From positions 5,642,001 through 5,706,000 of the forward strand of contig NZ_JAMLFW010000001.1 of assembly GCF_024256385.1 (NCBI RefSeq): a DNA stretch of 64,000 nt. Direction: 5' to 3'. How positions within the stretch are numbered: the stretch's first letter is position 1; the number at the start of each line of letters is the position of its first letter. The notes beneath the pieces were generated by a model. It did no database searches. It was not told the origin of the DNA and worked only from the letters and a program-made list of their open reading frames with translations. Origin of the DNA: Anatilimnocola floriformis. Lineage in GTDB: Bacteria > Planctomycetota > Planctomycetia > Pirellulales > Pirellulaceae. A program made the translations under genes and the position numbers. Positions 8,819 to 17,592 of this stretch are shown here, one piece after another.

Positions 8819-9445
8819 TTGAATAACACGCTCAGTCTGATCATGCCCGTGCGCAATTGCGAAGGCACGCTGGCCCGGCAAGTGGCACGCTGGATCGAAA
8901 TCATTCCGGAACTCACCCAGCGGTTCGAAGTGCTGATCGTCGACGATGGTTCGACCGATCACACGTTCGACGTCGCGACTGAGTTGTCGCGCGAGTATCC
9001 GCAGATCCGCGCTCTCCGCAACACCGTCAGCCGAGGCTCGCAACAAGCCGTTCGCACCGGCATCGAACAAGCCCGCGGCGAAGTGGTCTTCGTGCAGGAC
9101 GAAGACGCTTCGATCAGCAGCAACGATCTGCGTCGCCTGTGGGAAATGCGGCAGGATAAGCAGCTAGTGATGGCCCGCACGCCAGCCAAGCCGCTGAACC
9201 TGAAGCCCGAGTTGCTCGATCGGCTAACCGCTTGGGGAGAAGCCCTGAAGCAGCACGCCAGTGAAACCAACCAAGCCGGTGCCATCCATATGATCCGCCG
9301 GGGCGCGATTGAAGAAATGCGTTCGGAAGACGCCGAGCCTGTCGTTGCCATGCACTCGCGAACCGATGCCAACCACGAAGGTGGCATGCAGCGCGGAGTG
9401 CGCAGCTTTCTCGGTCACCTGCGCGAACTGGCGCTCGGTGAATAA
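8819..9445 (+). CDS. Glycosyltransferase family 2 protein
   Basis: 208 residues from a TTG start at 8819, chosen because GAGG lies six bases upstream and the next in-frame ATG (8843) would delete the first beta-strand of the fold. The nucleotide-sugar binding start (LSLIMPVRN) is followed by VDDGSTD at 41-47 and an EDE/DxD-like metal site in VFVQDEDAS. It is short for GT2 and has no membrane helices, so it is probably a soluble or truncated GT-A domain enzyme. No sugar-biosynthesis genes are adjacent, so the acceptor is unknown. Confidence 0.8.
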   Translation: MNNTLSLIMPVRNCEGTLARQVARWIEIIPELTQRFEVLIVDDGSTDHTFDVATELSREYPQIRALRNTVSRGSQQAVRTGIEQARGEVVFVQDEDASISSNDLRRLWEMRQDKQLVMARTPAKPLNLKPELLDRLTAWGEALKQHASETNQAGAIHMIRRGAIEEMRSEDAEPVVAMHSRTDANHEGGMQRGVRSFLGHLRELALGE

Positions 9446-9565
9446 CAGTGTCGTCGATCACTCCGTGCTCGTGGGTTGAGATCAACCGACCGCGCGCCGC
9501 CGGAAGAGCTCCGCGACTTTCGGCGTGTTTGGCAAGCGGAGGGACGCGAAAATCGACGATAATGG

Positions 9566-10648
9566 TCACTGCGGCAAATCGTGCGCAATATCCCCCGCCG
9601 CGGTAAACATCCGCACGACGCCGGGGCGCAAGCCACGAAAGGCTGCCGCATAGCGATTCGGGTCGTTCTTCGGGCCCGGCAGGCTGCGAATCAGGATCTG
9701 CTTTACCTGGTTCGGAAAATGACGCGCCGCCGCGCCGTAGATCTCTGGATCGGCTTCGACGCTGTCGCCGACGAGCACGAATTTGCGTTGCGGGAAGAGC
9801 TTGAGCAGCGAGTGAATGACAACTGCTTTCGTCGGCTTGCGCAGTAGCAGCTTACGCAGCAAATGATCGCGCAGCCGAAACGCGCGCAGGTGGAACGAGC
9901 CAACGGGAAAACCCGACGCGCCGAAGAGCGCCTGCAAGTGCGGATAGAGCTGCCAGGGGCAAGACGAGACGTAATGAAACGCCGCGCCCTGCGCTTCCCA
10001 AGACTGAAACAGCTGTGCCATGCCGGCGATTGGTTCAAATTCCTTGAGGAAGGTATTCGCGAGCAGCGTGCGGCGGCACATGACATGCGAATGCTTTAGC
10101 GTGTCGTCGATATCCGAAATGATCGACACACCCTGCGGATCGACGAGGTGAACTTGCCCTTTCAGACCCAGCGTGTCGCCGGCCTGTGTGCAGACCTCGA
10201 GGGATACCTGCCGGTGGTTGGGCGACGTCGCGGTGATTAGCGGCGAGAGGTGCTCATCGGCGACCTTCAGCGTGCCGACGAAATGGCCGTTGGGTCGGGT
10301 CTTGCGCGGCAACGTATGGACGGCATCGCCTAGTTTGACGGCGATTTGCTTGCCGGCTTCATCGTGAGCCAGAAACCGCTGGATGCGGTGTTGGAACAGT
10401 TGCGTTTCAAAAGCTCCCGCCGGAACCCGCATGACCCGCTGGAGCACCTTCAACAAAAACCGCTTACCGAGGCCGACGGGTCGCTGCGAAAAGACGTCGC
10501 CATGCACCTGCACGTGCCATGTCCGTCCGTCGGCTACTCGGTAGCCGATCGTGGGAAAGAGAACGACTTGGGCGTTGTTCTCGCGCAGGTTGGACGACGC
10601 GTTAGAACCAGTCGCACTGGTGCGCCGCGGCAACATTCGTGAAAGCAC
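9566..10648 (-). CDS. App1-like phosphatidate phosphatase catalytic domain protein (DUF2183)
   Basis: 360 residues. The C-terminal two thirds carry the DxDxT phosphatase motif as IISDIDDTLKHS, then VSSCPWQLYPHL and VLVGDSVEADPEIY, matching the HAD-like App1/DUF2183 domain that in yeast dephosphorylates phosphatidate. The N-terminal part (YRVADGRTWHVQVHGDVFSQ) is a beta-rich domain commonly found in front of it. The GTG at 10648 has GGAG about 11 bases upstream; ATG at 10636 is an alternative with no better ribosome binding site. No signal peptide is seen. It is likely single-gene, pointing away from the divergent DUF1549 gene. Confidence 0.83.
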   Translation of the reverse strand: MLSRMLPRRTSATGSNASSNLRENNAQVVLFPTIGYRVADGRTWHVQVHGDVFSQRPVGLGKRFLLKVLQRVMRVPAGAFETQLFQHRIQRFLAHDEAGKQIAVKLGDAVHTLPRKTRPNGHFVGTLKVADEHLSPLITATSPNHRQVSLEVCTQAGDTLGLKGQVHLVDPQGVSIISDIDDTLKHSHVMCRRTLLANTFLKEFEPIAGMAQLFQSWEAQGAAFHYVSSCPWQLYPHLQALFGASGFPVGSFHLRAFRLRDHLLRKLLLRKPTKAVVIHSLLKLFPQRKFVLVGDSVEADPEIYGAAARHFPNQVKQILIRSLPGPKNDPNRYAAAFRGLRPGVVRMFTAAGDIAHDLPQ

Positions 10649-10799
10649 TTTGGCCAGAACTCCTAAAAACCGTCCCTAGCTCGACTTGACTAGACCTTTC
10701 TCGGGGGTCGTTGTCAAGTTGAAGTGACGAAGTTGAAATTAGCGTCCCTCTCAGGCTTAGCATGAGGCGCGTCACTAGGACCGCGGCGACTACACAGAC

Positions 10800-10829
10800 T
10801 TGAGTTGCGCTCATTGGAGTACGTACAAT
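10800..10829 (+). promoter_or_regulatory. Possible sigma70-type promoter for the DUF1549 gene
   Basis: TTGAGT at 10800-10805 and TACAAT at 10824-10829 are separated by 18 bp, about 40 bp before the start codon at 10868. Match by eye only. Confidence 0.35.
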
Positions 10830-10867
10830 AAGAGCTCCCCGCCCATCTCACTCCCGCCGGCAACACC

Positions 10868-13063
10868 ATGCTAAACCTTGCTTGCCGCTGCCTTTCGGGA
10901 ATCTTACTGCTCTGCTTCACAGCCGTCGCGTTGGGAGCCGAACCGCCGAAAAAACTTAGCTTTGAGCTCGATGTGCAGCCGGTCCTCGCCGCCAACGGCT
11001 GCAGCGTTGGTGCCTGCCACGGCAAAAGTCGCGGCCAGAACGGCTTTCAGCTGTCGCTCCTCTCGTTTGATCCCAACTTCGACTACGACGCCCTCACCCA
11101 GCATGCCCGTGGTCGTCGACTCTTTTTGGCTGCTCCCGAGCGCAGCCTGCTGCTGCAAAAGGGTGCCGGCCTCGTCCCCCACGGCGGCGGACAGCGACTC
11201 GATCCCGAAGGAGCCGATTTCGCACTGCTGCGCGACTGGATTGCTGGCGGAGCCGTGCGGCGGATCGAAAATGAACCGACACTCGTCGGCGTAACACTCC
11301 AGCCGACGCAGGTCGCGCTGGCTGCTCGCGAAAAACTGCAGATCGTCGTGACGGCGACGTACTCCGATGGTTCGCAGCGCGACGTGACCGCGCGCACCGC
11401 CTTTCAATCGAACGAACCTGCCATCGTCGCCGTCGACAAAGGCGGCTTGATCACCGCCGGTGCTCTGCCGGGCGAAGCGACGCTCATGGCGCGCTACATG
11501 ACCGTCATCGCAACCTGCAATGTGGCCATACCCGTGAGCGGCGATGTCGATGCAGCTCAATACGCCGCACTGCCGCGCAAGAATTTCATCGATGGCCTGG
11601 TTTGGAACAAATTGCAATCGCAAGGACTGCTCCCCTCGCAACCGTGCGACGACGCTACGTTCCTCCGCCGCGCTCATCTCGATGTTATCGGTCGTCTGCC
11701 GACGGCGGACGAAGTGCGGAGTTTTCTCGCCGATACGAAAAGCGACAAGCGTGAGAAGCTCATCGACGATTTGCTCGCACGACCCGAATACGTCGATCAC
11801 TGGGCCGGCAAATGGGCCGATCTGCTGCGGCCGAATCCGTACCGAGTCGGCATCAAGACCGTAATGGCGATGGATACTTGGATTCGCGACAGCCTGCGCG
11901 AGAACAAACCGTACGATCAATTCGTGCGCGAGATCGTGACCGCCGAAGGGAGCACCTGGAAAAACGGCGCTGCCGTGGTCTTTCGCGATCGCCGTGAACC
12001 CGCGGAACTGACCACGATGATTTCGCAACTCTTCCTCGGCACGCGGCTCGATTGTGCGAAGTGCCATCACCATCCGTTTGAAAAATGGAGCCAGGACGAC
12101 TTCTACAGCTTTGCCGCGTATTTCTCCCGCGTCGGCCGCAAGGGCACTGGCCTCTCGCCGCCGATCTCCGGCAGCGAGGAATTCATCCTCCTCGGCAAAC
12201 CCGTGAAAGTTACACACCCTGCCACCGGCGCCGAAATGTCCCCGAAGCCGCTCTACGGATCGGCGCCGCCGATCGAAGAAGGGGCCGATCCTCGCCGAGC
12301 GCTAGCCGATTGGATCACGTCGGATCAAAACGAGTTCTTCGTGCAAACGATTGCCAACCGCATTTGGGCCGAACTGATGGGCCGCGGCCTGGTCGAGCCC
12401 GTCGATGATCTGCGAGCCACCAATCCGCCGTCGAACCCCGCCCTCCTCACCGCCCTCGGCAATCACCTGCGCGAACAAAAGTACGATCAGAAAAAGCTGA
12501 TCCGCGCGATCTGCACCTCGCACGTCTACGGTTTGAACGTGAAGCCCGAAGGCTCGAACGTCCAAGACACCAAGAACTTCTCCCGCCGTTACCGCACTCG
12601 GATGCGAGCCGAAGTCCTCGCCGATGCCATTTGCGATATCACCGGCTTACCCGAAAAATATGAAGCCATGCCCGCCGAATCGCGGGCCAGCCAACTGTGG
12701 ACCACGCGGATCGACAGCCTGACGCTCGATACCTTCGGCCGGCCCGATCCGAATCAGGATCCGCCCTGTGAGCGCCTCGCCGACGGCGCCGTGACGCAGG
12801 CCTTGCACTTGATGAACTCGAAAACGATCCAAGGCAAAGTCACCTCCGACGACGGCGTGGCCAATAAACTTGCCAAGAGTGAGCGCTCACCCGATCAGAT
12901 CGTCGAAGAACTCTACATGCTCTGTTACGGCCGCTTACCCGACGCTGCCGAGCGCGACATCGGCGCGCAGGTGTTCGCCCGTCCCGAAACTTCTCGTCGC
13001 CAATCCGCGGAGGACCTGCTATGGGCATTGCTCAATACGCCCGAGTTTTTCTTCCAGCGATGA
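10868..13063 (+). CDS. Secreted DUF1549/DUF1553 protein with Big-2-like domain
   Basis: 731 residues with an N-terminal signal peptide (about 1-24, cleaved after ALGA). An N-terminal cytochrome-like segment holds C45-SVGA-C50-H51. A bacterial Ig-like (Big-2 type) domain covers about 140-225 (VTATYSDGSQRDVTARTAF). DUF1549 follows (DDATFLRRAHLDVIGRLPT), with C396-AK-C399-H400 inside FLGTRLDCAKCHHHPFEKW. DUF1553 fills the C-terminal half. This architecture is a hallmark of planctomycetes and a few related phyla; the function is unproven, though the CxxCH motifs suggest haem binding. The usual partner DUF1501 is absent; instead the PPC-domain gene follows, overlapping it by 43 nt. Confidence 0.9.
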   Translation: MLNLACRCLSGILLLCFTAVALGAEPPKKLSFELDVQPVLAANGCSVGACHGKSRGQNGFQLSLLSFDPNFDYDALTQHARGRRLFLAAPERSLLLQKGAGLVPHGGGQRLDPEGADFALLRDWIAGGAVRRIENEPTLVGVTLQPTQVALAAREKLQIVVTATYSDGSQRDVTARTAFQSNEPAIVAVDKGGLITAGALPGEATLMARYMTVIATCNVAIPVSGDVDAAQYAALPRKNFIDGLVWNKLQSQGLLPSQPCDDATFLRRAHLDVIGRLPTADEVRSFLADTKSDKREKLIDDLLARPEYVDHWAGKWADLLRPNPYRVGIKTVMAMDTWIRDSLRENKPYDQFVREIVTAEGSTWKNGAAVVFRDRREPAELTTMISQLFLGTRLDCAKCHHHPFEKWSQDDFYSFAAYFSRVGRKGTGLSPPISGSEEFILLGKPVKVTHPATGAEMSPKPLYGSAPPIEEGADPRRALADWITSDQNEFFVQTIANRIWAELMGRGLVEPVDDLRATNPPSNPALLTALGNHLREQKYDQKKLIRAICTSHVYGLNVKPEGSNVQDTKNFSRRYRTRMRAEVLADAICDITGLPEKYEAMPAESRASQLWTTRIDSLTLDTFGRPDPNQDPPCERLADGAVTQALHLMNSKTIQGKVTSDDGVANKLAKSERSPDQIVEELYMLCYGRLPDAAERDIGAQVFARPETSRRQSAEDLLWALLNTPEFFFQR

Positions 13064-14658
13064 TGGTGTGCGGACTGCTCGGCAATGCGTTCGCGGCTCC
13101 GCCTGATGTCACGTCGTTGTTCCCAGTTGGCGGTGCGCTCGGCGAAACGCCAGAAGTCACCATCACAGGCACCTTCAACAACTGGCCGGTCAAATTCTGG
13201 TGCAGTAACGATCGGCTGAAAGCCGATTGCGGCAGCAGCAAGGGAAAGCTCGTCATCAACATTCCGAATGACGCTCCCTGCGGCATCGCCTGGATTCGAC
13301 TAATCGATGACGAAGGAGCTTCGCAGCCCCGGCCGTTCATCGTCGCGGCCCAACCGAGCGTGCGCGAGAAGGAACCGAACGATTCGTTCCGCATTCCGCA
13401 GGATGTGCCCCTCCCTGCCGTCGTTCACGGCAAGTTCGACAAGAAGAGCGATACCGATACTTATCGCGTGGAACTCGACGCGGGACAAACGCTGGTCGTC
13501 GCGCTGCAGTCCTACGAAATCCTCGGCTCGCCCGCCGATGCCGCGTTACAGATTTGCAACGAGCGCAATCAGGTCCTCGCGATGAACCAGGATGCGAGCG
13601 GACTCGATCCGATGATCACGTTTCGCGCTGAGACGGCAGGTTCCTATCTCATCCGCACTTTTACCCTGCCTGCCGCGCCCGATAGCACCATCAACTTCGC
13701 CGGCGGCGAACTGTTCGTCTATCGACTGTTGGTAACGACGGGCCCTTACGTCGATCACACACTGCCGCTGGCTGTTTCGCGCTCGCAGCCGACGGAAGTT
13801 CAGCCCAGAGGTTGGAATCTGCCGGATGAGAAAACCACGCTCATCGCACCAGCTGCGAGAACGAGCGAGCCCTGGTTCTGGTCGCCGCAACAAGCCGTCG
13901 GTTTGGTGCCGCTCGCAGTGGTCGAAGTGCCGCTGGTTGTGACGAATCGCGATGCCATAACTGCGACGGGCCAGGGAATCACCGTACCGTGTTGCATCAG
14001 CGGCGTGCTCGAGCGGCGGCACTCGGCGCATCGCTATCTCTTCACGGGAACGAAGGGGGCCAAGCTCTCGATCACGGCCGAGTCGGCGGCATTGAACTAT
14101 GAACTGGATCCTGCGCTGAAACTGATGGGCCCTGACGGCAGCGTCATCGCCGAAGCTGACGATTCGGCCAAGAATCCGGATCCATCGCTCAGCGCGACCC
14201 TTCCCGCCGACGGCCAGTATATTTTGGAACTGCGCGACACCTTTCACGGCAGCGGCCCGCGACACGTCTATCGCCTGACGATCGGGCCGCAGCAGTCGCG
14301 CGTGACGATCAGCGTCGCGGCTGGCAATTTTGTGATCGAGCCGGGCAAGACGGTCGAGATCCCTGTGACGATCAACCGGCAGAATTTCAGCGATGAAGTG
14401 ACGGTGACGGCTGCCGACCTGCCGGCCGGAATCACCGTGGCCGAAGCGAAGTCGCAAAATAAAGGGGACACGGCGAAAACGGTGAAGCTGATTTTCACCG
14501 CCAGCGAAGAAGCCCAGGCCGGCCCGCTGCGGATCGTGGCGAAGAGTGGCTCTGAAGAAGCTGCCAGTGAACTCGCCACTGCGAGTTTTTCTCAAACGCT
14601 CGGTGGCAGCACCTTTCAGCATTTTCAGCCGTGGCTGGCTGTGAAGAAAGCGAAGTAG
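13021..14658 (+). CDS. Secreted pre-peptidase C-terminal (PPC) domain protein
   Basis: 545 residues. The start at ATG 13021 is supported by GGAGGA seven bases upstream and gives a full 26-residue signal peptide ending NAFA. The later ATG at 13060 (ATGA overlap) would leave almost no signal sequence. Two PPC-like beta-sandwich modules are visible: EKEPNDSFRIPQDVPLPAVVHGKF with DTDTYRVELDAGQ near residue 120, and SAHRYLFTGTKGAKLSI with DGQYILELRDTFHGSGP near 400. PPC domains usually accompany secreted proteases or act as binding modules; no protease domain is here. It overlaps the DUF1549 gene out of frame by 43 nt, indicating translational coupling and a shared function. Confidence 0.85.
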   Translation: MGIAQYARVFLPAMMVCGLLGNAFAAPPDVTSLFPVGGALGETPEVTITGTFNNWPVKFWCSNDRLKADCGSSKGKLVINIPNDAPCGIAWIRLIDDEGASQPRPFIVAAQPSVREKEPNDSFRIPQDVPLPAVVHGKFDKKSDTDTYRVELDAGQTLVVALQSYEILGSPADAALQICNERNQVLAMNQDASGLDPMITFRAETAGSYLIRTFTLPAAPDSTINFAGGELFVYRLLVTTGPYVDHTLPLAVSRSQPTEVQPRGWNLPDEKTTLIAPAARTSEPWFWSPQQAVGLVPLAVVEVPLVVTNRDAITATGQGITVPCCISGVLERRHSAHRYLFTGTKGAKLSITAESAALNYELDPALKLMGPDGSVIAEADDSAKNPDPSLSATLPADGQYILELRDTFHGSGPRHVYRLTIGPQQSRVTISVAAGNFVIEPGKTVEIPVTINRQNFSDEVTVTAADLPAGITVAEAKSQNKGDTAKTVKLIFTASEEAQAGPLRIVAKSGSEEAASELATASFSQTLGGSTFQHFQPWLAVKKAK

Positions 14659-14663
14659 CTTCG

Positions 14664-15221
14664 ATGGATCAACCACTCGACCGCGCCGCCGCGCTCACGC
14701 TGATGCAGGAATACGTGCAGAGCGAATCGCTCCGCCGGCACATGCTCTGCGTCGAAGCGGCGATGCGAGCGTACGCTCGCAAGTTCGGCGAAGATGAAAC
14801 GGCCTGGGGCATCGTCGGCCTCTTGCACGACTTCGACTATGAACGCTGGCCGAATCCGCCCGATCATCCGCTCCAAGGCGCCGTGATTCTGCGCGACCTC
14901 GGTTATCCCGAGCACATCATCTACGCGATCAAGTCGCACGCTGTTTATTTGCCCGATTGCCCGCGGGTGAATCGCGTCGACAAAACGCTCTACGCCTGCG
15001 ACGAGCTCTGTGGCTTCCTCATCGCCTGCGCTGCCGTCCGGCCCGAAAAACTCGACGGCATGGAAGCCAAGAGCGTGCGGAAAAAACTGAAGAACAAGAA
15101 CTTCGCCGCGGCCGTGAATCGCGACGACATCGACCGCGGCGCAGCCGACCTGGGCGTAGATCTCGATGAGCACATTCAATTCTGCATCGCCGCACTGCAG
15201 CAGATGCCGGAATCGAACTGA
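14664..15221 (+). CDS. HD-superfamily hydrolase
   Basis: 185 residues from ATG 14664, five bases after the preceding stop. The HD-domain metal ligands are visible: RRHMLCVE (first His), GLLHDFDYERWP (HD) and SHAVYL and the D of VDKTLYACDELCG further on. Proteins of this subgroup are predicted metal-dependent phosphohydrolases, usually on nucleotides; the substrate is unknown. Four bases separate it from the VTT membrane protein, so the run 10868-15881 may be one transcript. Confidence 0.83.
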   Translation: MDQPLDRAAALTLMQEYVQSESLRRHMLCVEAAMRAYARKFGEDETAWGIVGLLHDFDYERWPNPPDHPLQGAVILRDLGYPEHIIYAIKSHAVYLPDCPRVNRVDKTLYACDELCGFLIACAAVRPEKLDGMEAKSVRKKLKNKNFAAAVNRDDIDRGAADLGVDLDEHIQFCIAALQQMPESN

Positions 15222-15224
15222 GCC

Positions 15225-15881
15225 ATGCGTGAATATCTCCGGCCCATGTTGCCGATGCTGGCGGTGCTGCTCATCCCCATCGTGCCGTTCCTGCTCTTTG
15301 CCTGGCTGTATCCCGGCTGGGAAGATCAGGTTGCAAAATGGGGCCAAACGAACCAATCGCAGTGGTGGACGGCCATCATCATCATCGGCCTGCTCGCCAG
15401 CGATATTTTTCTGCTGATTCCGTCGAGCGTCCTCTGCACAGCAGCCGGTTGGCAGTTCGGCTTGCTACTCGGCACTCTTATCGCCTGGACCGGCACTTCG
15501 CTGGGCGCAGTGATCGGCTTTGCAGTGGCAAAAAGAATCGGCACGCCGATCGTGTCGTGGCTGACAACACCGAAGGAACTCGCCCGCGCGGGAGAACTCA
15601 CGCGGCAGTTCGGGCCGTGGCTGCTGGTCATCGCTCGCGGCATTCCGGTGGTCGCCGAAGCGAGCGTACTGTTCGTCGGGCTACATCAAATGCCCTGGCG
15701 AACATTTCTGCCGCCAGTACTCTTCAGCAATCTGGTCCTGGCGTTTTTGTATGCCGCATTTGGGCGCGTAGCCGAGCAGTTCCAACTGCTGCCGCTCGCC
15801 ATCGGCGTGTCGATTGGCGCGCCGGTGCTGATGATTGCAGCGTTCAGGCTATGGTTGTGGATGCGGAATCGAGAGAGCTAA
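15225..15881 (+). CDS. VTT-domain (SNARE-associated, TVP38/DedA-like) membrane protein
   Basis: 218 residues with about five or six hydrophobic segments. The VTT-domain hallmarks are the IPSSVLCTAAGWQFG re-entrant region and the GxxxGAVIGFAVAKRIG motif, then FVARGIP-like text (VIARGIPVVAEASVLFVG) and a terminal pair of helices. Members of the family act in lipid scrambling or membrane homeostasis. It follows the HD hydrolase by 3 bp and ends about 30 bp before the convergent serA stop. Confidence 0.85.
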   Translation: MREYLRPMLPMLAVLLIPIVPFLLFAWLYPGWEDQVAKWGQTNQSQWWTAIIIIGLLASDIFLLIPSSVLCTAAGWQFGLLLGTLIAWTGTSLGAVIGFAVAKRIGTPIVSWLTTPKELARAGELTRQFGPWLLVIARGIPVVAEASVLFVGLHQMPWRTFLPPVLFSNLVLAFLYAAFGRVAEQFQLLPLAIGVSIGAPVLMIAAFRLWLWMRNRES

Positions 15882-15912
15882 GTCTCGCATCCCGCTTCTC
15901 TCATTCCCGCTC

Positions 15913-17535
15913 CTACCACCCCAACCACGCTGGCAACTTATCCGCTGTCGGCATGGGAATGACGCGGACCGTTTGAATGCTCGGATGGGCGAGGACTTCG
16001 TCGATCGCTTCCTTGGGCGGAACCGAGTCGAGATTGAGCACTCCGACTGCGGTACCACCGGGAGCAGCGCGACCAACGGTCATTTGACCGATGTTGACCT
16101 TGTGCTTGCCAAAGATCGTGCCGACGGCGCCGATGATGCCCGGCACGTCGCTGTGGGTGAAGACCAGCAGGTTGCCGTCGATGTACGCTTCGAGCCGCCA
16201 ATCGTCGAGGCGAACCAGCCGCGGCATGTTGTTGCCGAAGAGCGTGCCCGATGCCACATGCGACTGACCGCCGACGGTCACTTCGACCGACATCGACGAG
16301 CTGAAGGCTCCCATGTCGGCTCGGCTTTCTTCGGTCAGCTGAATGCCGCGTTCGCGAATCAGCAACTCGGCGTTGACGATGTTGACGTCTTCCTCGAGAG
16401 CCTTCTGCAGCAAACCTGCACAGAATGCCGACGTGAGGAGCTTTGTATTTCGCTGCGTCACTTCGCCGCGATAAGTGATATGGCACTTCGACGCACCGGC
16501 CGGCTGCCATTCAGACATGAGCAGACCAAGACGCCAAGCCAAGTTCAGATAGCCCTTCATCGCTTGCAGCGTGGCCGGATCGACCGAAGCCATGTTCACT
16601 GCATGGCGAACTTCGCCGGTCGAGAAGTAGTTGATGAGCAACTGCACCGCTTCTATCGCAACTTGCTGCTGAGCTTCTTCGGTGCTGGCGCCCAGGTGGG
16701 GCGTGCAGAGAACGTTCGGCATCTTGATGAGCGGGCTGGTGGTGTTCGGCTCTTCGACGAACACATCGAGGGCTACACCGCCGAGCTTGCCACTCTTCAG
16801 GCCTTCGACAAGGGCTGCTTCGTCATAGATACCGCCGCGAGCGCAGTTGATCAAACGGCAGCCGGGCTTTAGCTTCTCGATCGTTTTCGCATTGATCATG
16901 CCGGTCGTTTCCGGCGTAAGCGGCGTATGAACGGTGAGATAGTCGATGTGCGGCAGCATGTCTTCGACTTTGTCGAACAGCGTCACGCCTAGCTTGGTGG
17001 CTTGTTCCTTCGACATGTAGGGCTCGACGCCGAGCACCTTCATCTGGAAGGCCATGGCCCGCTTGGCAACTTCTTGACCAATGCGACCGAGGCCAACGAT
17101 GCCGAGGGTCTTGTCGGCGATTTGCGAACCCATGTACGTCTTGCGATCCCACTTGCCGCCCGCGAGCGTCATGTGGGCTTCGGCGACGCGGCGCGACAGC
17201 GCGAGCATGAGCGTGAACGTGTGCTCCGCCGTGCTCAGCGTATTGCCGGTCGGCGTGTTCATCACGACGATGCCGAGGCGCTTCGCCGTGTCTTTGTCGA
17301 TGTTATCGGTGCCCACGCCGGCCCGGGCGATGGCTTTCAGTCGCTTGTTTCCTTCGAGTTCAGCGGCCATGATCGTCACGCCGCTGCGGCAGATCGCGCC
17401 ATCGAACTCCGCGAGAGCACTCTTCAGGGCCTCGCCCTTGAGCTTGGTGCGGACCTCGTACTCGATGCCGGGAGCGGCAGCGAGCATATCGAGACCTTCT
17501 TGGGCGATGTCGTCGAGAACAATGATCCGGGCCAT
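15913..17535 (-). CDS. serA: D-3-phosphoglycerate dehydrogenase
   Basis: 540 residues, the long type I form. First committed step of serine synthesis: NAD-dependent oxidation of 3-phosphoglycerate to 3-phosphohydroxypyruvate. The NAD-binding GLGRIGQEVA motif, the GVGTDNID and CARGGIYDEAAL active-site segments and TPHLGAS are all present, followed by the allosteric substrate-binding domain and a C-terminal ACT domain (TRIAD-like HSDVPGIIGAVGTIFG), which suggests serine feedback control. It lies downstream of serC on the same strand with 57 bp between, filled by a short-word repeat. No Shine-Dalgarno is visible before the ATG. Confidence 0.96.
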   Translation of the reverse strand: MARIIVLDDIAQEGLDMLAAAPGIEYEVRTKLKGEALKSALAEFDGAICRSGVTIMAAELEGNKRLKAIARAGVGTDNIDKDTAKRLGIVVMNTPTGNTLSTAEHTFTLMLALSRRVAEAHMTLAGGKWDRKTYMGSQIADKTLGIVGLGRIGQEVAKRAMAFQMKVLGVEPYMSKEQATKLGVTLFDKVEDMLPHIDYLTVHTPLTPETTGMINAKTIEKLKPGCRLINCARGGIYDEAALVEGLKSGKLGGVALDVFVEEPNTTSPLIKMPNVLCTPHLGASTEEAQQQVAIEAVQLLINYFSTGEVRHAVNMASVDPATLQAMKGYLNLAWRLGLLMSEWQPAGASKCHITYRGEVTQRNTKLLTSAFCAGLLQKALEEDVNIVNAELLIRERGIQLTEESRADMGAFSSSMSVEVTVGGQSHVASGTLFGNNMPRLVRLDDWRLEAYIDGNLLVFTHSDVPGIIGAVGTIFGKHKVNIGQMTVGRAAPGGTAVGVLNLDSVPPKEAIDEVLAHPSIQTVRVIPMPTADKLPAWLGW

Positions 17536-17536
17536 G

Positions 17537-17575
17537 AGATTGCAGATTTCAGATGGAAGATTGCAGATTGAAGGG
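17537..17575. repeat. Short-word repeat in the serA leader
   Basis: The sequence between serC and serA is built from variants of the word GATTGCAGATT and TTTCAGATGGAAGATT: two copies of GATTGCAGATT separated by a CAGATGGAA-like unit. It occupies the place where a ribosome binding site of serA should be, starting one to two bases upstream of the ATG. Confidence 0.6.
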
Positions 17576-17592
17576 AACAGCGATAAGGAACA

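Noticed and set aside
10904-12217. 437-codon minus-strand frame opposite the DUF1549 gene
   Set aside because: Antisense to conserved domains with CxxCH motifs on the plus strand; typical GC-rich shadow.
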